Made by a program: the position numbers and the translations under genes. Of a stretch of DNA of 24,365 nucleotides, positions 5,517 through 13,309 are shown piece by piece. Source of the stretch: Bacillota bacterium. GTDB lineage: Bacteria; Bacillota; Clostridia; Lachnospirales; Lachnospiraceae. Under the pieces are notes generated by a model, which worked only from the letters and a program-made list of their open reading frames with translations, ran no database searches and was not told the DNA's origin. The stretch is taken from contig JAEYOY010000005.1 in NCBI GenBank assembly GCA_023411215.1, positions 1 to 24,365 of the forward strand, written 5' to 3'. Each line of letters opens with the position of its first letter. The stretch's first letter is position 1.

Positions 5517-8267
5517 TCACGCCTTGAACTTCTGACGAAGAACCATTGGCAAAATGCCGCCATGCTTATAATAATCGATATCAACATAGGAATCAAAGCG
5601 TATCAAGGCAAAGAATTCCTTTGTCGAACCATCCGTTCTGGTGGCTGTGACCCTGACCTGATCTCTGGGCTTCATATTTGCATCCAGCCAAATAGCAAAT
5701 ACCTCTTCCCCAGTCAGTCCAAGGCTTGCTGCATTCTCTCCTATCATAAACTGAAGGGGAAGAATTCCCAACATAACCAGATTGGAACGATGAATTCTTT
5801 CATAGCTTTCTGCGATAACAATCTGAACTCCCAATAAGCTAGGACCTTTCGCAGCCCAGTCTCTGGAGGAACCCATTCCATAATCCTTTCCGGCCAGAAT
5901 AACTAAGCCGGTATTGGTCTCCTTATACTTAAGGCTGGCATCATAGATGGACATCACCTCGCCCGTCGGCCAGTAGGTGGTATAACCTCCTTCTGTTCCG
6001 GGTGCCAGCTGATTACTAATTCGCACATTGGCAAAGGTGCCTCGCATCATTACCTCATGATTTCCTCTTCGGGAACCATAGGTATTAAATTGACCTACCT
6101 CTACTCCAAGCTCCTGAAGATATCGACCAGCCGGTGTATTCTTACCGATGGCACCAGCCGGTGAGATATGATCCGTTGTAATTGAATCACCGAACTTTGC
6201 TAAAGCTCGCAGACCGGTGAGCTCCTTAATCTCCCTGGTCTCCATGGAAAAATTCTCGAAGAATGGTGGCTTTCTGATATAAGTTGAATCCTCTTCAAAC
6301 TGATATAGCTTACTCTCCTCGGCATGAATCTCATTCCACATCTCATTCTCATAGATTGCAGCATATACGGATTGGAACAATTCAGGACTTACATAATCGG
6401 CAATCGCCTGCTCCAGCTCTTTCTGTGTGGGCCATAGATCCTCGAGATAGACTTCACGACCATCCTTACCAATTCCCAGAGGCTCCTTGATAAGATCGAT
6501 ATTTACCGTTCCGGCCAGAGCGTAAGCAACGACAAGAGGCGGTGATGCCAGGTAGTTTGCTTTAACCTGAGAATGTATTCGACCCTCAAAGTTACGATTA
6601 CCGGATAATACGGAGGATACCAGAAGATCATTCTCATTAATCACTTCTGAAATCTCAGGGAGTAAGGGTCCCGAATTACCGATACAGGTAGCACAGCCAT
6701 AGCCTACAATGTGAAAGCCAAGTTGATCCAGATACTTCTGCAAGCCAGCGGCTTCCAGATATCCGGTCACTACCTTGGAGCCTGGAGCTAAGGATGTCTT
6801 TACGTGAGCCGGAACCTTAAGTCCAAGTTCAACTGCTTTTTTTGCCAGAATACCTGCTCCAAGCATAACGGAGGGATTGGAGGTATTGGTGCAGGAAGTA
6901 ATGGAGGCAATCACAACCGAACCGGTCTCCATCGTACTGGATCTTCCATCCTTTAGGTGCAGCTCCGCCTTTTTCTTAAGAACCTCTTCTGATAAACCAT
7001 GCCCCTGATTTCCCTTAGGAGTAGTAACGGAGTTTAGAAATTTCTCCTTCATCTGCTCCAAAGGAATCAGATCCTGAGGACGCTTCGGTCCGGCAAGCGC
7101 TGTTGTTACAGTAGAAAGATCCAGTGTCAACACCTCTGTATATTCCGGCTCTGACTGATAATCATTCAACATTTTGTTTTCTTTCAGATAAGCTTCCACA
7201 ATTGCTACCTGCTCCTCGCTTCTACCGGTCAGTCGCATATAATTCAAGGTGACCTGATCCACTGGAAAGAAGCCACAGGTGGCACCATACTCCGGTGCCA
7301 TATTGGCAATGGTGGCACGATCGGCTAAGGATAGATGCTTTACCCCTTCACCGAAATATTCTACGAATTTGTCTACCACACCACGTTCGCGGAGCAGCTT
7401 CGTAAGACGAAGCGCTAGATCCGTAGCGGTTGCTCCGGTGGGCAATTCTCCAATTAATTTAACCCCGATCACTTCTGGAAGCGGCAAATAGGACGGTTGT
7501 CCTAACATCCCTGCTTCCGCTTCAATGCCTCCGACACCCCATCCGAGGACACCAAGTCCGTTAATCATCGTGGTATGGGAATCGGTACCCACTAAGGTAT
7601 CAGGGAATAAAACGGTCTTTCCCTCTTCCTCCCTCAACAGAACAACCTGTGCGATATACTCCAGATTCACCTGATGAACAATGCCGTTAGCCGGAGGTAC
7701 GACTGCAAAATTACAAAAAGCTTTTTTAGCCCAATTGAGAAATTGATAACGCTCCTTATTACGTTCAAACTCTAATCTGCTGTTCTCCTTGAGAGCCTCA
7801 GAGCTTCCATAACAGTCTACTTGAACAGAGTGATCAATGATAAGATCCACTGGTACCTCTGGATTAATCCGATTGATCAAGGTATCAATCTCGTTATTAT
7901 TACTATTCTGTGTGTACTTGACTGACAATTCATCGATGGCCGATCTCATGGAGGCCAAATCGAGAACAGCAGGTACTCCGGTAAAATCCTGAAGTATGAC
8001 TCTTGCAGGCTTGAAAGGCACCTCTTCTATACCCGATTTACTTTTTACCCAATCCGCAAGTCCTCTGACATGCTCCTCTTTGATTACATAATCATCCTGC
8101 TGGCGGAGTACCGATTCCAATAATACCTTTATAGAATAAGGTAGATGACTTATGTCATAGCCATCTTCCTCGAGAGCCCTAAGGGAGTAATAGTGATACG
8201 TCCTCCCTGCAAGCTTAAATTCTCTAATTGCTTTCTCTTTATAATTCTTTGTGTTATTATGCTTCAT
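5517..8267 (-). CDS. acnA: Aconitate hydratase A
   Basis: A full-length 916-aa aconitase interconverting citrate and isocitrate in the oxidative branch leading to 2-oxoglutarate. The three [4Fe-4S] cysteines are visible: ASITSCTNTSNPS (Cys459) and YGCATCIGNSGPL (Cys525 and Cys528). VGTDSHTTMINGLGVLGWGVGG is the substrate-side signature and GMGSSRDWAAKGP with SYERIHRSNLV marks the swivelling C-terminal domain. The AcnA/IRP1 type, not AcnB, is clear from the domain order. Start choice: ATG at 8267, 12 bases after AAAGGA; a TTG two codons upstream (8273) is 6 bases after it and could also be used. No citrate synthase or isocitrate dehydrogenase is adjacent in the window. Confidence 0.97.
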   Translation of the reverse strand: MKHNNTKNYKEKAIREFKLAGRTYHYYSLRALEEDGYDISHLPYSIKVLLESVLRQQDDYVIKEEHVRGLADWVKSKSGIEEVPFKPARVILQDFTGVPAVLDLASMRSAIDELSVKYTQNSNNNEIDTLINRINPEVPVDLIIDHSVQVDCYGSSEALKENSRLEFERNKERYQFLNWAKKAFCNFAVVPPANGIVHQVNLEYIAQVVLLREEEGKTVLFPDTLVGTDSHTTMINGLGVLGWGVGGIEAEAGMLGQPSYLPLPEVIGVKLIGELPTGATATDLALRLTKLLRERGVVDKFVEYFGEGVKHLSLADRATIANMAPEYGATCGFFPVDQVTLNYMRLTGRSEEQVAIVEAYLKENKMLNDYQSEPEYTEVLTLDLSTVTTALAGPKRPQDLIPLEQMKEKFLNSVTTPKGNQGHGLSEEVLKKKAELHLKDGRSSTMETGSVVIASITSCTNTSNPSVMLGAGILAKKAVELGLKVPAHVKTSLAPGSKVVTGYLEAAGLQKYLDQLGFHIVGYGCATCIGNSGPLLPEISEVINENDLLVSSVLSGNRNFEGRIHSQVKANYLASPPLVVAYALAGTVNIDLIKEPLGIGKDGREVYLEDLWPTQKELEQAIADYVSPELFQSVYAAIYENEMWNEIHAEESKLYQFEEDSTYIRKPPFFENFSMETREIKELTGLRALAKFGDSITTDHISPAGAIGKNTPAGRYLQELGVEVGQFNTYGSRRGNHEVMMRGTFANVRISNQLAPGTEGGYTTYWPTGEVMSIYDASLKYKETNTGLVILAGKDYGMGSSRDWAAKGPSLLGVQIVIAESYERIHRSNLVMLGILPLQFMIGENAASLGLTGEEVFAIWLDANMKPRDQVRVTATRTDGSTKEFFALIRFDSYVDIDYYKHGGILPMVLRQKFKA

Positions 8268-8370
8268 TATCAATACCCATCCTTTCTGTAGAATGTCACT
8301 AGGCGGTTAATAATTAATAATTATAAGTAACAAACTATACATCTATACTATTTTCAATTTTGTATCAATT

Positions 8371-8379
8371 ATTATACCA
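8371..8379 (-). promoter_or_regulatory. Extended -10 promoter for acnA
   Basis: Minus strand TGGTATAAT is an extended -10 box (TGN-TATAAT) about 100 bases upstream of acnA. No good -35 is seen, as is common with extended -10 promoters. The stretch from here to the acnA start is AT-rich with no other recognised element. Confidence 0.45.
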
Positions 8380-8416
8380 TACAATTTCTTTTTAGAAACT
8401 CTAAAAATAACAAAGA

Positions 8417-8452
8417 ACCCTTAGGAGAGATTTTTTCATCTAGCCTAAGGGT
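8417..8452 (-). terminator. Intrinsic terminator after the cystine symporter gene
   Basis: ACCCTTAGG (8417-8425) and CCTAAGGGT (8444-8452) form a perfect 9-bp stem. Reading on the minus strand it is followed by TCTTTGTTATTTTT, a broken T-run. It lies 90 bases past the symporter stop and before the acnA promoter. Confidence 0.7.
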
Positions 8453-8541
8453 CTATAATCCGTTCTATCACGCTGTTGAAGGCATCCGGTCTAATACCGG
8501 GATACTTACTACCTTGGACTTATTTGGGTAATTGCTTTAAC

Positions 8542-9867
8542 TTATTCAGTGACTAATTCCTGACTATTGCTGGTGTTATTATATTGCTCCAGATCAAGCT
8601 CGTTCTCACTTCTTGCTACGATTAGAGCACTGGTGGCCGCCGCACTAACATTCGTAGCAGTTCTAGCCATATCTACGATAGAACTAATTGGTGACAGAAT
8701 AACAATAATCTCAATGGGTAATCCTGCAGCAGCAAATACAGCGGTAGCTGTGATGGTAGCTGTACCGGGAACCCCTACAGTACCGATGCTTACCAGAGTA
8801 GTGATAAGGATCAGTAATAGGTACTGCACAATTGAATACTCTAGGTTTAGGCCTTGAATTGCAAATACTGCTATGATGGTAGGCCAGATCCCGGCACATC
8901 CGGGCATACCGATATTAGCACCAAGGGGTACAGCAAAGGAAGTGATTTTATCCGAAACACCGGCCTTCTTCAAGCATTTTTCAGTAGCGGGTATTGTACC
9001 GATGCTACTTTGCGTAGTAAATGCAATTACTTGGGCAGGCCAGATATGTTTGAAGAATTTAAGCGGGTTAAGTCTTGCCAACCCTCCGATTAATAACGCA
9101 TTTACTCCATAAGTCTGAACCGCGCATAAGAGATAGGAAACCAACAGGATTGATAACAACGGCAATAATTTATCTGCGCCATTGTTGGATACCGCATTGG
9201 CTACCAACGCTAATACGGCATAGGGAGTGAACTTGATAATATAGGAAATCGCTTTATTAATTACCTTAGAGGTTGAATTCACAAAATCCAGGAACGGTTT
9301 AACCCCTTCCGGATCCTTGGATGATAAGGCTACTACTGCAATTCCGATTACTAATGCAAACAAAATAACCGGCACTATTGTATTCGTTGAAGCTTGTGCA
9401 AAAAAGTTCTTCGGAAACAGATCAATAATAACCTGAGAGATCTTAGGAATCTCCTTAGCTTCATAGTCCGTCGGAAGTACTATATTTGCACCCTTGCCAA
9501 TCCCAAAGGCTAAGGCAGTAACGATGGTTAAGCTGGAGGCGATAAAGGTAGTTGATGTTAGTAAACCAATACTCTTCACACCTATTGTTTTCAGTCGATT
9601 GATATTCTCCAATTTAGTAACGCTAGTTATAACACTAAAGAATAATAATGGAACAACAAAAGCAGAGATAGCATTGGCATAGATGGACCCGATCGGCTTT
9701 ACATAATCCATATGTCCCTTGAAGGCGATACCCAGACCGATACCAAATATCATGGCAACTATTGTTCTAATTCCAAAATCAACATGTTTCTTACGTAATA
9801 ATACTAATGCTCCGATAAGAATAAGGCCTGCTCCTAAAGCGCCTAAGGCTAAGAAATCTATATTCAT
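8542..9867 (-). CDS. tcyP: Dicarboxylate/amino acid:cation symporter, TcyP-like (probable L-cystine uptake)
   Basis: A 441-aa DAACS (SDF family) secondary transporter, membrane-embedded. Family features: a hydrophobic hairpin-rich core, a serine-rich re-entrant segment (AFTTQSSIGTIP) and the late ARTATNVSAAATSALI motif. Several stretches match what I recall of B. subtilis TcyP rather than glutamate carriers: RKKHVDF near the N-terminus, LARLNPLKFFKHIWP and GCAGIWP in the substrate region. L-cystine is therefore the favoured substrate. ATG 9867 is chosen because AAAGGAG (9882-9876) lies 8 bases upstream. The poly-Cys leader ORF at 10000-10083 in the same transcript independently points to cysteine-responsive control. 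A glutamate/serine carrier is the main alternative. Confidence 0.8.
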   Translation of the reverse strand: MNIDFLALGALGAGLILIGALVLLRKKHVDFGIRTIVAMIFGIGLGIAFKGHMDYVKPIGSIYANAISAFVVPLLFFSVITSVTKLENINRLKTIGVKSIGLLTSTTFIASSLTIVTALAFGIGKGANIVLPTDYEAKEIPKISQVIIDLFPKNFFAQASTNTIVPVILFALVIGIAVVALSSKDPEGVKPFLDFVNSTSKVINKAISYIIKFTPYAVLALVANAVSNNGADKLLPLLSILLVSYLLCAVQTYGVNALLIGGLARLNPLKFFKHIWPAQVIAFTTQSSIGTIPATEKCLKKAGVSDKITSFAVPLGANIGMPGCAGIWPTIIAVFAIQGLNLEYSIVQYLLLILITTLVSIGTVGVPGTATITATAVFAAAGLPIEIIVILSPISSIVDMARTATNVSAAATSALIVARSENELDLEQYNNTSNSQELVTE

Positions 9868-9873
9868 ATTAAA

Positions 9874-9928
9874 ATCTCCTTTCAAGATCAAAAATACCGA
9901 TTTAAGTATTGGGAGATATTATTCTCCT
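9874..9928 (-). promoter_or_regulatory. Alternating anti-SD/SD segments before the cystine symporter
   Basis: On the minus strand AGGAGA (9928-9923) can pair with TCTCC (9916-9912). The same ATCTCC (9917-9912) can instead pair with GGAGAT (9879-9874), which is the symporter's own ribosome site. The first segment can also pair with CTCCTG inside the Cys codon run of the leader ORF (10024-10019; five Watson-Crick pairs and one G-U). This gives a four-segment switch that could hide or expose the ribosome site. The helices are short (5-6 bp), so this is a structural hypothesis. Confidence 0.45.
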
Positions 9929-9999
9929 ATCATAATTTGTATGGATAATTTTATTTGGCTTCTATACAAGTTCATTAGGCTTAAGATTAATAAATATAC

Positions 10000-10083
10000 T
10001 TAACACATACAGCAACAGCAGGAGCAACACAGGTGGTTAACCTCTCTCTTGTCTTCATTCATTAATTTCATTCTCTTCTTCAT
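10000..10083 (-). CDS. Cys-rich leader peptide, 27 aa, upstream of the cystine symporter
   Basis: ATG at 10083 is preceded by AAAGGAG with 8 bases between, as strong as the site of any gene here. The peptide starts MKKRMKLMNEDKREVNHL and ends CCSCCCCMC, so 7 of the last 9 residues are Cys, then TAA. It lies about 50 bases after a near-perfect consensus promoter and 132 bases before the start of the TcyP-like gene on the same strand. A run of codons for the amino acid the downstream gene imports is the signature of attenuation leaders (trp, his, and poly-Cys leaders described in actinobacteria). A metal-binding micropeptide is the alternative. It is not related to SCIFF-type ranthipeptides, which have spaced cysteines. 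Confidence 0.7.
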   Translation of the reverse strand: MKKRMKLMNEDKREVNHLCCSCCCCMC

Positions 10084-10140
10084 AATCGTTTCTCCTTTCT
10101 ATTTCATACTATTCATACTGCATTGGTATGATTTATTGAT

Positions 10141-10170
10141 ATTATATGTTAGAAGGGCTTGTATTGTCAA
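10141..10170 (-). promoter_or_regulatory. Consensus sigma-A promoter for Cys leader and symporter
   Basis: Minus strand TTGACA (10170-10165), 18-bp spacer, TATAAT (10146-10141): both hexamers match consensus exactly. Expected start near 10134. Such a strong promoter suggests that control is exerted after initiation. Confidence 0.8.
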
Positions 10171-10271
10171 TCATCTTTTAGAAATTCAAAACGATATTTC
10201 AAAAATAAGTATTAGGAAGAGGAACGTTGTGCCAGAATCTACAGTTCGCGTGATCGATCGCGTATATGCAA

Positions 10272-10330
10272 AAAAACTCCGTAGATGAATCACTACTCTA
10301 CCTGAGTAGTGACTTATCTACGGAGTTTTT
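10272..10330. terminator. Strong bidirectional terminator after the FNT gene
   Basis: AAAAACTCCGTAGAT (10272-10286) pairs perfectly with ATCTACGGAGTTTTT (10316-10330). Inside it TCACTACTC (10290-10298) pairs with GAGTAGTGA (10304-10312). The A/T tails make it work on both strands; on the minus strand it ends the channel gene that stops at 10338. Confidence 0.9.
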
Positions 10331-10337
10331 ATTCAAA

Positions 10338-11117
10338 CTATAACTCCGATGGTTTTTCGATATCTCGAAAGGCCAAAAGGTAATTGGCTCCGGAAACAAT
10401 AACGCCTCCTCCAATGAAATTACCAAGGGCTGAGACAGACAGATTATAGAAAATCTGTGATAAGCTGATATCAGCTCCGCTAAAATATGCCGCAAATAAG
10501 TAATACATATTAGCGACAACGTGCTCTGTGCCACTAAGAACAAATACAGTGATAGCCAACCATACTACCACTACCTTACTAATCTCTTCACGACAGCTGT
10601 AAGCAAGACAAACACCGGTGGATACGATGAAATTACATAAAATACTGCTCACCAGCAGCTTACCGAATGGCATATGAACCTTATGTTCAGCTTTCTCCAT
10701 GATTAGACTTAAGGTCGCATCATTGAAGATGCCAGCCGAGGTAGTCATTAATGCTACTAAAACAGCTCCGATTAGATTCGCAATTAATATTAGAAGAAGA
10801 ATTTTAAAGATCTTATTAATCTTCGTATGCTTTGTATAGACTGCCAACATTACCATACTATCACTGGTATATAACTCCGCCTGCATTAAAAGGACAGCAA
10901 TAATTCCTACCGGAAAGACTAACGCACCAAGAAAATTACCGAGTCCGGGATCACTTAAACCCGACGCCAGCTTTAAATATGCGATTGCACCTACGGCAAT
11001 ATACATGCCTGCTAAAATCCCCTGAACAAGTAGTATTGGGAAGGTCTTATTTGCTTTGTGTCTGCTTTGATATAATATGTATTCTGTGAGTGCCTTTGGG
11101 CCTGAGTAGGTCTTCAT
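10338..11117 (-). CDS. Formate/nitrite transporter family channel
   Basis: A 259-aa FNT-family (FocA/NirC/HSC) pentameric channel for small monovalent anions such as formate, nitrite or hydrosulfide. Six hydrophobic segments are apparent. The conserved pore histidine is in LSGTEHVVANMYY (His199), and SALGNFIGGGVIV near the end is the family glycine motif. The first-loop motif, often GxELFTGN, here reads QAELYTSD, so the usual Asn is replaced by Asp and the Gly by Ser. AAAGGA lies 8 bases before the ATG. The promoter has a perfect Crp/Fnr palindrome at an activating position, consistent with redox or fermentation control. No pyruvate-formate lyase, nitrite reductase or sulfite reductase is adjacent, so the anion is unassigned. 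Confidence 0.9.
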   Translation of the reverse strand: MKTYSGPKALTEYILYQSRHKANKTFPILLVQGILAGMYIAVGAIAYLKLASGLSDPGLGNFLGALVFPVGIIAVLLMQAELYTSDSMVMLAVYTKHTKINKIFKILLLILIANLIGAVLVALMTTSAGIFNDATLSLIMEKAEHKVHMPFGKLLVSSILCNFIVSTGVCLAYSCREEISKVVVVWLAITVFVLSGTEHVVANMYYLFAAYFSGADISLSQIFYNLSVSALGNFIGGGVIVSGANYLLAFRDIEKPSEL

Positions 11118-11174
11118 CCAATAAATCCTTTCTATAATCAGAGATAATTACCATGCGAACGCACGGGCTTAGGA

Positions 11175-11223
11175 ATTATATCACATTATTGATTTTTAAA
11201 AATGTGATTTGGATCACATTTTT
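11175..11223 (-). promoter_or_regulatory. Class II Crp/Fnr-type promoter for the FNT channel
   Basis: AAAAATGTGA (11198-11207), 6 bases, TCACATTTTT (11214-11223) is a perfect palindrome with the TGTGA-N6-TCACA core of Crp and Fnr sites. On the minus strand TATAAT lies at 11180-11175 with no good -35. The palindrome centre falls about 41-42 bp before the expected start, exactly the class II activator position. A further TCACA half-site lies at 11181-11185. Confidence 0.75.
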
Positions 11224-11319
11224 AATAGACATACCTAATTATATATTATTTTTATCTCATTTTTTGGTGATGTTTTGCTGTTTTACACTATATTTTACAT
11301 AGTATTTTTAATAGGGTTA

Positions 11320-11350
11320 TTGACATTAAAGTTACTTTAACCTTTATAAT
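11320..11350 (+). promoter_or_regulatory. MerR-type promoter, TTGACA-N19-TATAAT, for the GNAT-MerR operon
   Basis: TTGACA (11320-11325) and TATAAT (11345-11350) are separated by 19 bp containing the dyad TTAAAG-TTA-CTTTAA (11326-11340). A 19-bp spacer with a centred dyad is diagnostic of MerR control, and a MerR gene is the second gene of the unit, so autoregulation is likely. Confidence 0.75.
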
Positions 11351-11455
11351 GTCGATTATAATATAATCAATTATGAATACAAAGAACCGTCATAGTAATA
11401 CTTTTAGTAACAAGCTATGAAAGGCTTTTATTATATTGCGAAAGGATATGATATA

Positions 11456-11965
11456 ATGAGAGCAAAATATGTAATGCTTAACCAAGAGGTGACCAAAAAT
11501 GATGCTATCGTCATTATGAACTGGATGGAAAATCATGAAGTTACAAAGTACTTGAATGAAGTATCCAATATCTCATCAGAGATCAGGCAAGCTGTAGAAC
11601 GGGTCAATATGACGATTATGACACATCTGTTTAATCGTGACGGAAGCTTTTTTCTGATATATGATGAAGAACAGCATCCCGTCGGTTTTCTTAAGCTGGT
11701 ACGCAGGGCTGGAGAAGCAGAGATGGTACTTGTTATCGGTGATCAGCAAAAATGGGGTCATGGATTAGGTAAATTGTCGATACGTCAAGGGCTAAATATA
11801 GCATTTTTCCAGTGGAGAATCCCTCGCGTCATCGCAAAGATCAACAAAAAGAATGTACGCTCCATGAGAGCCTTTGAAAACTCAGGCTTTAATTACGAAA
11901 AAGATTTAGAAACTTCGGTCCTTTTAAGTATCAATCAAGATGACTACATCCAAAGCATAATATAA
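11456..11965 (+). CDS. GNAT-family N-acetyltransferase
   Basis: A 169-aa acetyl-CoA-dependent acetyltransferase of the RimJ/RimL/SpeG-like branch. The acetyl-CoA pyrophosphate loop is QQKWGHGLGK (about residues 97-106), and NKKNVRSMRAFENSGF near residues 130-145 is the typical C-terminal motif of this branch. The start at 11456 follows AAAGGA (11441-11446) by 9 bases; the in-frame ATG at 11417 has no ribosome site. It is the first gene after a MerR-type promoter and is followed within 30 bp by the MerR gene. A MerR regulator paired with an acetyltransferase recalls B. subtilis bltR/bltD (spermidine acetylation), so an amine or drug substrate is plausible, but that is inference. Confidence 0.85.
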   Translation: MRAKYVMLNQEVTKNDAIVIMNWMENHEVTKYLNEVSNISSEIRQAVERVNMTIMTHLFNRDGSFFLIYDEEQHPVGFLKLVRRAGEAEMVLVIGDQQKWGHGLGKLSIRQGLNIAFFQWRIPRVIAKINKKNVRSMRAFENSGFNYEKDLETSVLLSINQDDYIQSII

Positions 11966-11994
11966 ATGGTTATAAGAAAGGCGTGATTACTAGT

Positions 11995-12738
11995 ATGAAA
12001 AACACATTTTCCATCGGCGAGATATCAGAATTATTAAATATACCCAAATCAACGCTTCGTTACTGGGAAAGCGAAGGTCTGATACAAATGCAGCGGGATA
12101 ATGAAAATAATTACCGCCAATATAACCCCAATTCTGTATATACGATTTCAGATTTAGCCCATTACCGTTGTCTTAGGATGACCATTGAGGAAATGAAAAA
12201 GCTACCTCAGCTTACACCGAACGAATTAGAAGCCTCACTGTTGGACTTGAATCATAATCTAGACGAGAAACTACAGGAATTGTATACTGCTAAGGCATAT
12301 ATCACCAAAAAGACAGAATACATTAAAGAATATCAGCGGCTTAGTAAACAGCAATACTTAAGAGAAATGCCTGATTATAACAGTATCTATCAATTTTCTA
12401 TTGATGATAATCAAGCCTGGGCCATCTATATTAAGGATCAATATCAAAGTATTCTTCTATACAATGAATCGCGAGGCTACGTTGAGACCGGTCTGGCAAT
12501 TCCAACCACTGAGAAGCACCCAAAGATATGGGAAAAGGATGATAACGCAGTCTATCTAACTTTCGTGCTTAAGGTTCCTTACAGTAATCCATCTGTGTCT
12601 GATTTCAAGCCGCATATGGAACAATTAAGCCAACAAGGCTACCATGTTACCAATCTTTTTGCCAGATACTTATTTTCAGCCTGTGATGAGCAGTATTATG
12701 ATTATTACAAGGCTTTTGCCGAAGTTAGTTCCAGATAA
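11995..12738 (+). CDS. MerR-family regulator with C-terminal effector-binding domain
   Basis: A 247-aa transcription factor. The N-terminus FSIGEISELLNIPKSTLRYWESEGLI is the MerR winged helix (about residues 4-30), with YRQYNPNSVYTISDL as the wing. A helical dimerisation segment runs about 70-120 (LNHNLDEKLQELYTAKAYITKK). The rest (about 130-247, ending YDYYKAFAEV) resembles the GyrI/BmrR-type ligand-binding fold. No MerR metal cysteines are evident, so a small organic ligand is expected. Start: AAAGGCGTGAT just upstream places the ATG at 11995 best; a GTG at 11983 overlaps that site. It is cotranscribed with the GNAT gene and probably acts on the N19 promoters at 11320 and 1635. Confidence 0.88.
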   Translation: MKNTFSIGEISELLNIPKSTLRYWESEGLIQMQRDNENNYRQYNPNSVYTISDLAHYRCLRMTIEEMKKLPQLTPNELEASLLDLNHNLDEKLQELYTAKAYITKKTEYIKEYQRLSKQQYLREMPDYNSIYQFSIDDNQAWAIYIKDQYQSILLYNESRGYVETGLAIPTTEKHPKIWEKDDNAVYLTFVLKVPYSNPSVSDFKPHMEQLSQQGYHVTNLFARYLFSACDEQYYDYYKAFAEVSSR

Positions 12739-12784
12739 TTCACTTTACTATATCATCTAATAACAGCAACAAGGGGGTTCCATT

Positions 12785-13165
12785 ATGTCTCAAGACATCT
12801 TTATTACACAGGAAGATAAGAACAGAATCATTTCTCTGATCGATAAAACCGATTTGGATCAAAGGAAAGATACTCCATATCTTAAGGCTCTCGAGAAGGA
12901 AGTCAATAGAGCGAAGATTATATCGCAGGAGGGTTCAGCGAGCAATTTTATAACGATGAATTCCACAGTAATGCTACTCGTGGACGGAGTTCCGGAAGAG
13001 GTAACTCTGGTCTATCCGGAGGATATTAATTTAAAAGATAATAAGATATCCGTATTATCTCCTATGGGTACAGCAATCCTAGGATTAAAAGAAGGCAGCA
13101 GTATAGATTGGAAGATACCAAATGGTATGATACATATTATTGTAGATAAAGTATTGACACACTAA
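12785..13165 (+). CDS. GreA/GreB-family protein, Rnk-like
   Basis: A 126-aa protein with a short N-terminal helical part (residues 1-50, KNRIISLIDKTDLD to KALEKEVNRA) and a C-terminal FKBP-like Gre domain (NSTVMLLVDGVPEEVTL, VLSPMGTAILGLKEGSSIDW). It is shorter than GreA (about 158 aa), as in Rnk and other stand-alone Gre-like factors that bind RNA polymerase without the full coiled coil. Its role (transcript cleavage, anti-Gre or other) is not decided by sequence. AAGGGGG lies 7 bases before the ATG. It starts 46 bp after the MerR gene, so probable operon membership. Confidence 0.8.
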   Translation: MSQDIFITQEDKNRIISLIDKTDLDQRKDTPYLKALEKEVNRAKIISQEGSASNFITMNSTVMLLVDGVPEEVTLVYPEDINLKDNKISVLSPMGTAILGLKEGSSIDWKIPNGMIHIIVDKVLTH

Positions 13166-13309
13166 ACATGGTTCAAGGCGGTGATATCAGTTTTCGGATA
13201 ATTCCCTCGAAAATGAAGCACAATAATACAAGCGTAGTGAGCATATTATATGCTTGCATATAACTATGCGATCGGAGCTGATGATCATGAACCGCAGGGA
13301 GCCAAGTTT

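Noticed and set aside
8711..9112. Several overlapping ORFs of 62-96 codons on both strands within the symporter gene
   Set aside because: All are in alternative frames of a clear full-length transporter, without ribosome sites or recognisable motifs.
9868..10140. T-box or SAM riboswitch before the cystine symporter
   Set aside because: No T-box antiterminator motif (AGGGTGGNACCGCG) and no S-box core is present; the leader ORF explains the region better.
10049..10288. Plus-strand ORF of 79 codons across the Cys leader region
   Set aside because: It lies antisense to the consensus promoter and the poly-Cys leader ORF, has no good ribosome site and runs into the FNT terminator. Its hydrophobic start is just the complement of A-rich sequence.
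11198..11223. The perfect palindrome as an intrinsic terminator
   Set aside because: No gene ends here: it lies between divergent genes, its stem is AT-rich, and its position relative to the FNT -10 fits an operator.
13166..13309. Separate small gene between the Gre-like and exonuclease genes
   Set aside because: No ORF with a start signal was found; only inverted repeats such as TTTTCG/CGAAAA are seen, of unclear meaning.
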